Shown here piece after piece: positions 5,686 through 8,159 of a DNA stretch of 8,159 nucleotides. Below the pieces are notes generated by a model. That model did not search any database, was not told the origin of the DNA, and worked only from the letters and a program-made list of their open reading frames with translations. Every line of letters begins with the position of its first letter. Within the stretch, counting starts at the first letter, position 1. Source of the stretch: Collinsella aerofaciens (GTDB taxonomy: Bacteria; Actinomycetota; Coriobacteriia; Coriobacteriales; Coriobacteriaceae); NCBI GenBank assembly GCA_014846205.1, contig RKAY01000107.1, forward strand, positions 1 to 8,159, given 5' to 3'. A program made the translations under genes and the position numbers.

Positions 5686-6387
5686 GTGGGCGAACCGAAG
5701 ATCGTGGTGGTCGACTACCACAAGGGCAACTTGTCGAGCGTTGTGCGCGGGCTTGCGCGCGCCGGTGCCGCCGCTTGCACGTCGGACGATCCAGAGCAGA
5801 TCCGCAACGCCGACGGCCTGGTCATCCCGGGCGTGGGTGCGTTCTACGACGCGATTGCCTTTATGCGCGAGAGCGGCGAGGCGGACGCGGTGCTCGATGC
5901 CGTTGCCGCCGGAACTCCGCTGCTCGGCATCTGCCTGGGTCTTCAGCTGTTTTTTGAGCGTGGCGACGAGGGCGTGCCGACGGACGAGGCTGCGGACGCG
6001 GACGACGATGCCTCCGAGCAGGCCGGTGGCCCCTGGGTCGATGGCCTGGGCATCATGCGCGGCTCATGCACGCGCCTGGAGTCGAGCCGTCTGAAGGTCC
6101 CGCATGTGGGCTGGGATCAGGTGCACATGACGCCTGCCGGCGCGGCCGATCCGCTGCTCGCCGGTTTTGCCGAGGGCGCCAATATGTACTTCACCCACAG
6201 CTATTCGGTGGCCGACGATGCCGATGCCGCCGACGTCCTGGCGCGCACGCATTACACGCGGAGCTTCCCGTGCATCGTGCGCCACGGCAACGTGTGGGGC
6301 TGCCAGTTCCATCCCGAGAAATCCTCTGCGCTGGGTCAGCGCATCCTTAAGAACTTCGTGAGCATCGTCGAGGAGGTTGGCAGATGA
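5686..6387 (+). CDS. hisH: Imidazole glycerol phosphate synthase, glutamine amidotransferase subunit
   Basis: HisH is the class I glutaminase that supplies ammonia through the HisF barrel to make IGP and AICAR from PRFAR. From the GTG at 5686 it is 233 aa, beginning VGEPKIVVVDYHKGNLSSV (V read as Met), which aligns with the family start. Motifs are PGVGAFYDA for the oxyanion strand region, GICLGLQLFFE with nucleophile Cys83, and CQFHPEKS with catalytic His209 and Glu211; VPHVGWDQV and YFTHSY are also typical. The protein is longer than the usual 200-210 aa because of an acidic insertion at about residues 92-116, right after the nucleophile elbow, where relatives have a few residues. It follows the repeat element, so unlike its neighbours it is not coupled to the gene before it. 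Its stop overlaps the hisA start by 4 bp (ATGA). Confidence 0.95.
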   Translation: MGEPKIVVVDYHKGNLSSVVRGLARAGAAACTSDDPEQIRNADGLVIPGVGAFYDAIAFMRESGEADAVLDAVAAGTPLLGICLGLQLFFERGDEGVPTDEAADADDDASEQAGGPWVDGLGIMRGSCTRLESSRLKVPHVGWDQVHMTPAGAADPLLAGFAEGANMYFTHSYSVADDADAADVLARTHYTRSFPCIVRHGNVWGCQFHPEKSSALGQRILKNFVSIVEEVGR

Positions 6388-7127
6388 TCCTGTTTCCCGC
6401 AATCGATTTGATCGGCGGCAAGGTCGTGCGCCTGGAGCGCGGCGACCGCGGCCGCTGCAAGGTATATTCCGACGACCCCGTCGCCGTCGCCCGCTCCTTT
6501 GCCGAGCAGGGTGCGAGCTGGGTGCACGTCGTCGACCTGTCCGCTGCCTTCGGTGAGGACGAGGACGCGTGCGCTGCCAACTCGGCAGCGATCGAGGCCA
6601 TCTGCGGCGTCGACGGCCTGTCCGTGGACGCGGGCGGCGGTGTTCGCTCGCTCGCGCGCATCGACGAGCTGGCCGGCTACGGCGCGCGTCGCATCGCACT
6701 GGGCACGGTGCTCGTGACCGAGCCGGGTTTTGCCGAGGTGGCGGCGCAAGGCTTTGGCGAGCTGCTGGTAGCGGATATCGCCGCGCGCGATGGCCAGGTC
6801 AAGGTGAACGGCTGGCGCGATGGTGCGGGCGTGGCACTCGACGATGCCGTGGCGCAGCTTTCCGAGCTGGGCTTTAAGCATCTGGTATACACCGACATCG
6901 CGCGCGACGGCATGCAGACGGGCATCGACGTGGCGGCGTATCGCCATGTGGCCGAGGTCGCGGGCTTTCCCGTCGTGGCTTCGGGCGGCATCTCGACGCT
7001 CGACGATATTCGGGCACTGGCCGCGGTGGGCGAGGATGCCATCGAGGGCGCCATTACCGGTCGTGCGCTCTACGAGGGCAACTTCACGCTGGCCCAGGCG
7101 TTGGCCGTCGCCCGAGGGGAGGAGTAG
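6384..7127 (+). CDS. hisA: ProFAR isomerase (HisA), phosphoribosylformimino-AICAR ribotide isomerase
   Basis: HisA opens the ProFAR ribose ring by an Amadori rearrangement to give PRFAR, the substrate of HisHF. The 247-aa (beta/alpha)8 barrel shows the half-barrel repeat. Catalytic Asp8 is in FPAIDLIGGKVVRL, and the second acid Asp131 is in LLVADIAARDG, followed by KVNGW. Phosphate-binding loops are DAGGGVRS in the first half and ASGGIS in the second, with YTDIARDGM between. VHVVDLSAAFGE after strand 2 resembles the VDLDAAFG of actinobacterial PriA, which also does the TrpF reaction. I call it HisA, because bifunctionality cannot be read from this alone. The ATG has AGGAGG (6371-6376), 7 nt upstream inside hisH, and overlaps the hisH stop. 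Confidence 0.95.
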   Translation: MILFPAIDLIGGKVVRLERGDRGRCKVYSDDPVAVARSFAEQGASWVHVVDLSAAFGEDEDACAANSAAIEAICGVDGLSVDAGGGVRSLARIDELAGYGARRIALGTVLVTEPGFAEVAAQGFGELLVADIAARDGQVKVNGWRDGAGVALDDAVAQLSELGFKHLVYTDIARDGMQTGIDVAAYRHVAEVAGFPVVASGGISTLDDIRALAAVGEDAIEGAITGRALYEGNFTLAQALAVARGEE

Positions 7128-7130
7128 CCC

Positions 7131-7913
7131 ATGCTTACCAAACGCGTGATTCCCTGTCTGGATGTTAAGGACGGCCGCGTGGTCAAGGGCGTCAACTTTG
7201 TGAGCCTGCGCGATGCTGGCGACCCGGTGGAGCTGGCGCGCGCCTACGACCGCGAGGGTGCAGACGAGGTCGTCTTCCTGGACATCACCGCCACGAGCGA
7301 CAACCGCGCGACGACCATCGAGATGGCGGCGCACGCGGCCGAGGAGCTCGCTATTCCCTATACCGTGGGCGGCGGTTTCCGCGACTTGGCGGGCATGCGA
7401 ACCATGGTTGCCGCCGGTGCCGACAAGGTGTCGCTCAACTCCGCCGCCGTGCGCGACCCGTCGCTGATTGGCCAGGCCGCCGCGGCGTTTGGCAGCCAGG
7501 CCGTGGTCGTGGCGATCGATGCCAAGCGCGTGGGCCTGCCCGGTCAGCCGGGTGCCGACAAGTGGGAGGTTTTTACCGCAGGAGGCCGCAACGCCACGGG
7601 TATCGATGCGGTGGCGTGGGCCGAGGAGGCGGCTCGTCGCGGTGCCGGTGAGATCTTGCTCACCAGCATGGATCGCGACGGCACCAAGGCTGGCTTTGAC
7701 CTGGCGCTCACCCGTGCCGTGGCACGCGCGGTGCCGATTCCCGTCATCGCGAGCGGCGGCGTGGGCACGCTCGAGCATTTTGCTGAGGGCGTGATCGAGG
7801 GCGAGGCCGACGCCGTGCTGGCGGCCAGCGTCTTTCACTTTGGAACCTTCAGCATTCGCGAAGTCAAAGAGTATATGGCCAGCCAGGGGATTCCCGTGAG
7901 ATTGGACTTTTAA
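7131..7913 (+). CDS. hisF: Imidazole glycerol phosphate synthase, cyclase subunit
   Basis: HisF takes ammonia from HisH and cleaves and cyclises PRFAR to IGP and AICAR. The latter returns to purine synthesis. The protein has 260 aa, normal for the family is about 250-258. It begins [23 protein letters not shown] with catalytic Asp11; the second catalytic residue Asp130 is in [10 protein letters not shown]. Other family motifs are [14 protein letters not shown] (usually VGGGIR), [24 protein letters not shown] and [21 protein letters not shown] (7116-7124) lies 6 nt before the ATG, and the gap to hisA is 3 bp. Next to hisH and hisA it forms the usual central block of his operons. Confidence 0.97.
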   Translation: MLTKRVIPCLDVKDGRVVKGVNFVSLRDAGDPVELARAYDREGADEVVFLDITATSDNRATTIEMAAHAAEELAIPYTVGGGFRDLAGMRTMVAAGADKVSLNSAAVRDPSLIGQAAAAFGSQAVVVAIDAKRVGLPGQPGADKWEVFTAGGRNATGIDAVAWAEEAARRGAGEILLTSMDRDGTKAGFDLALTRAVARAVPIPVIASGGVGTLEHFAEGVIEGEADAVLAASVFHFGTFSIREVKEYMASQGIPVRLDF

Positions 7914-8159
7914 ATGGAGCAAGTGACAATCGCGGCAGAGCTCAAATACGACGCCCACGGGCTGATTCCTTGCGTGGTTCAGCAGTATGACACCGGCGAG
8001 GTGCTTATGGTTGCTTGGATGAACGAGGAGTCGGTGGGGCTGACACTCAAGACCGGTACTACGTGGTTTTGGAGTCGCAGCCGCCAGGAGCTCTGGAACA
8101 AGGGCGCGACGAGCGGCAACATGCAGGAGGTCAAGGAACTCTGGGCCGACTGCGATAGC
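7914..8159 (+). CDS. hisI: Phosphoribosyl-AMP cyclohydrolase, N-terminal part
   Basis: The ATG follows the hisF stop with no gap and the frame is open to the window end (82 residues). The product matches PRA-cyclohydrolase, which hydrolyses the adenine ring of PR-AMP to give ProFAR, the HisA substrate. Visible motifs are [46 protein letters not shown] and the start of the metal-binding DCD at the very end. The zinc-binding cysteines expected further on lie outside the window. It cannot be told whether this is HisI alone or a HisIE fusion with the pyrophosphohydrolase. No clear Shine-Dalgarno precedes it: the nearest purine-rich string is GTGAG at 7896-7900, so translation probably depends on coupling to hisF termination. 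Confidence 0.93.
   Translation, partial: MEQVTIAAELKYDAHGLIPCVVQQYDTGEVLMVAWMNEESVGLTLKTGTTWFWSRSRQELWNKGATSGNMQEVKELWADCDS

Noticed and set aside
6336..7958. A 540-codon - strand frame opposite hisA and hisF
   Set aside because: Shadow of two well-supported sense genes; His/Arg/Gly/Ala-rich with no motif.

Overview
The window is a nearly complete histidine biosynthesis operon on the + strand of a GC-rich bacterium, preceded by the tail of an unrelated sugar epimerase-like gene. Strong AGGAGG-type ribosome binding sites, the heavy G/C bias at third codon positions and the protein flavour suggest an actinobacterium of the Coriobacteriia, possibly Collinsella or a relative. That assignment is inferred from memory of such genomes and was not tested by a search.

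Layout: 3-416 is the C-terminal part of a metal-dependent sugar-phosphate isomerase/epimerase. 417-585 is a leader region with a weak promoter candidate and a perfect 12-bp hairpin. The operon then runs hisZ-hisG fusion (586-2301), hisD (2407-3843), hisC (3845-4960), hisB (4961-5548), a palindromic repeat element (5550-5658), hisH (5686-6387), hisA (6384-7127), hisF (7131-7913) and hisI (from 7914, cut by the window end).

Together the genes cover most steps from PRPP + ATP to histidine. HisG with HisZ makes PR-ATP, HisI hydrolyses PR-AMP, HisA isomerises ProFAR, HisH/HisF make IGP and AICAR, HisB dehydrates IGP, HisC transaminates, and HisD oxidises histidinol to histidine. PR-ATP pyrophosphohydrolase (HisE) and histidinol-phosphate phosphatase are not visible. 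HisE could follow or be fused to HisI beyond the window; the HisB here is the dehydratase only, so the phosphatase must be elsewhere.

Most junctions are tight (from a 4-bp overlap to a 3-bp gap), as expected for translational coupling. Two gaps break the pattern: 105 bp between hisZG and hisD, and 137 bp between hisB and hisH. The second is almost filled by an inverted-repeat element whose two arms each fold as a hairpin, like a REP/BIME or MITE-type insertion. The most notable points are the single-chain HisZ-HisG enzyme, the repeat element inside the operon, and the hairpin in the operon leader. I see no wholly new multi-gene system; this is a core metabolic operon with some unusual architecture.
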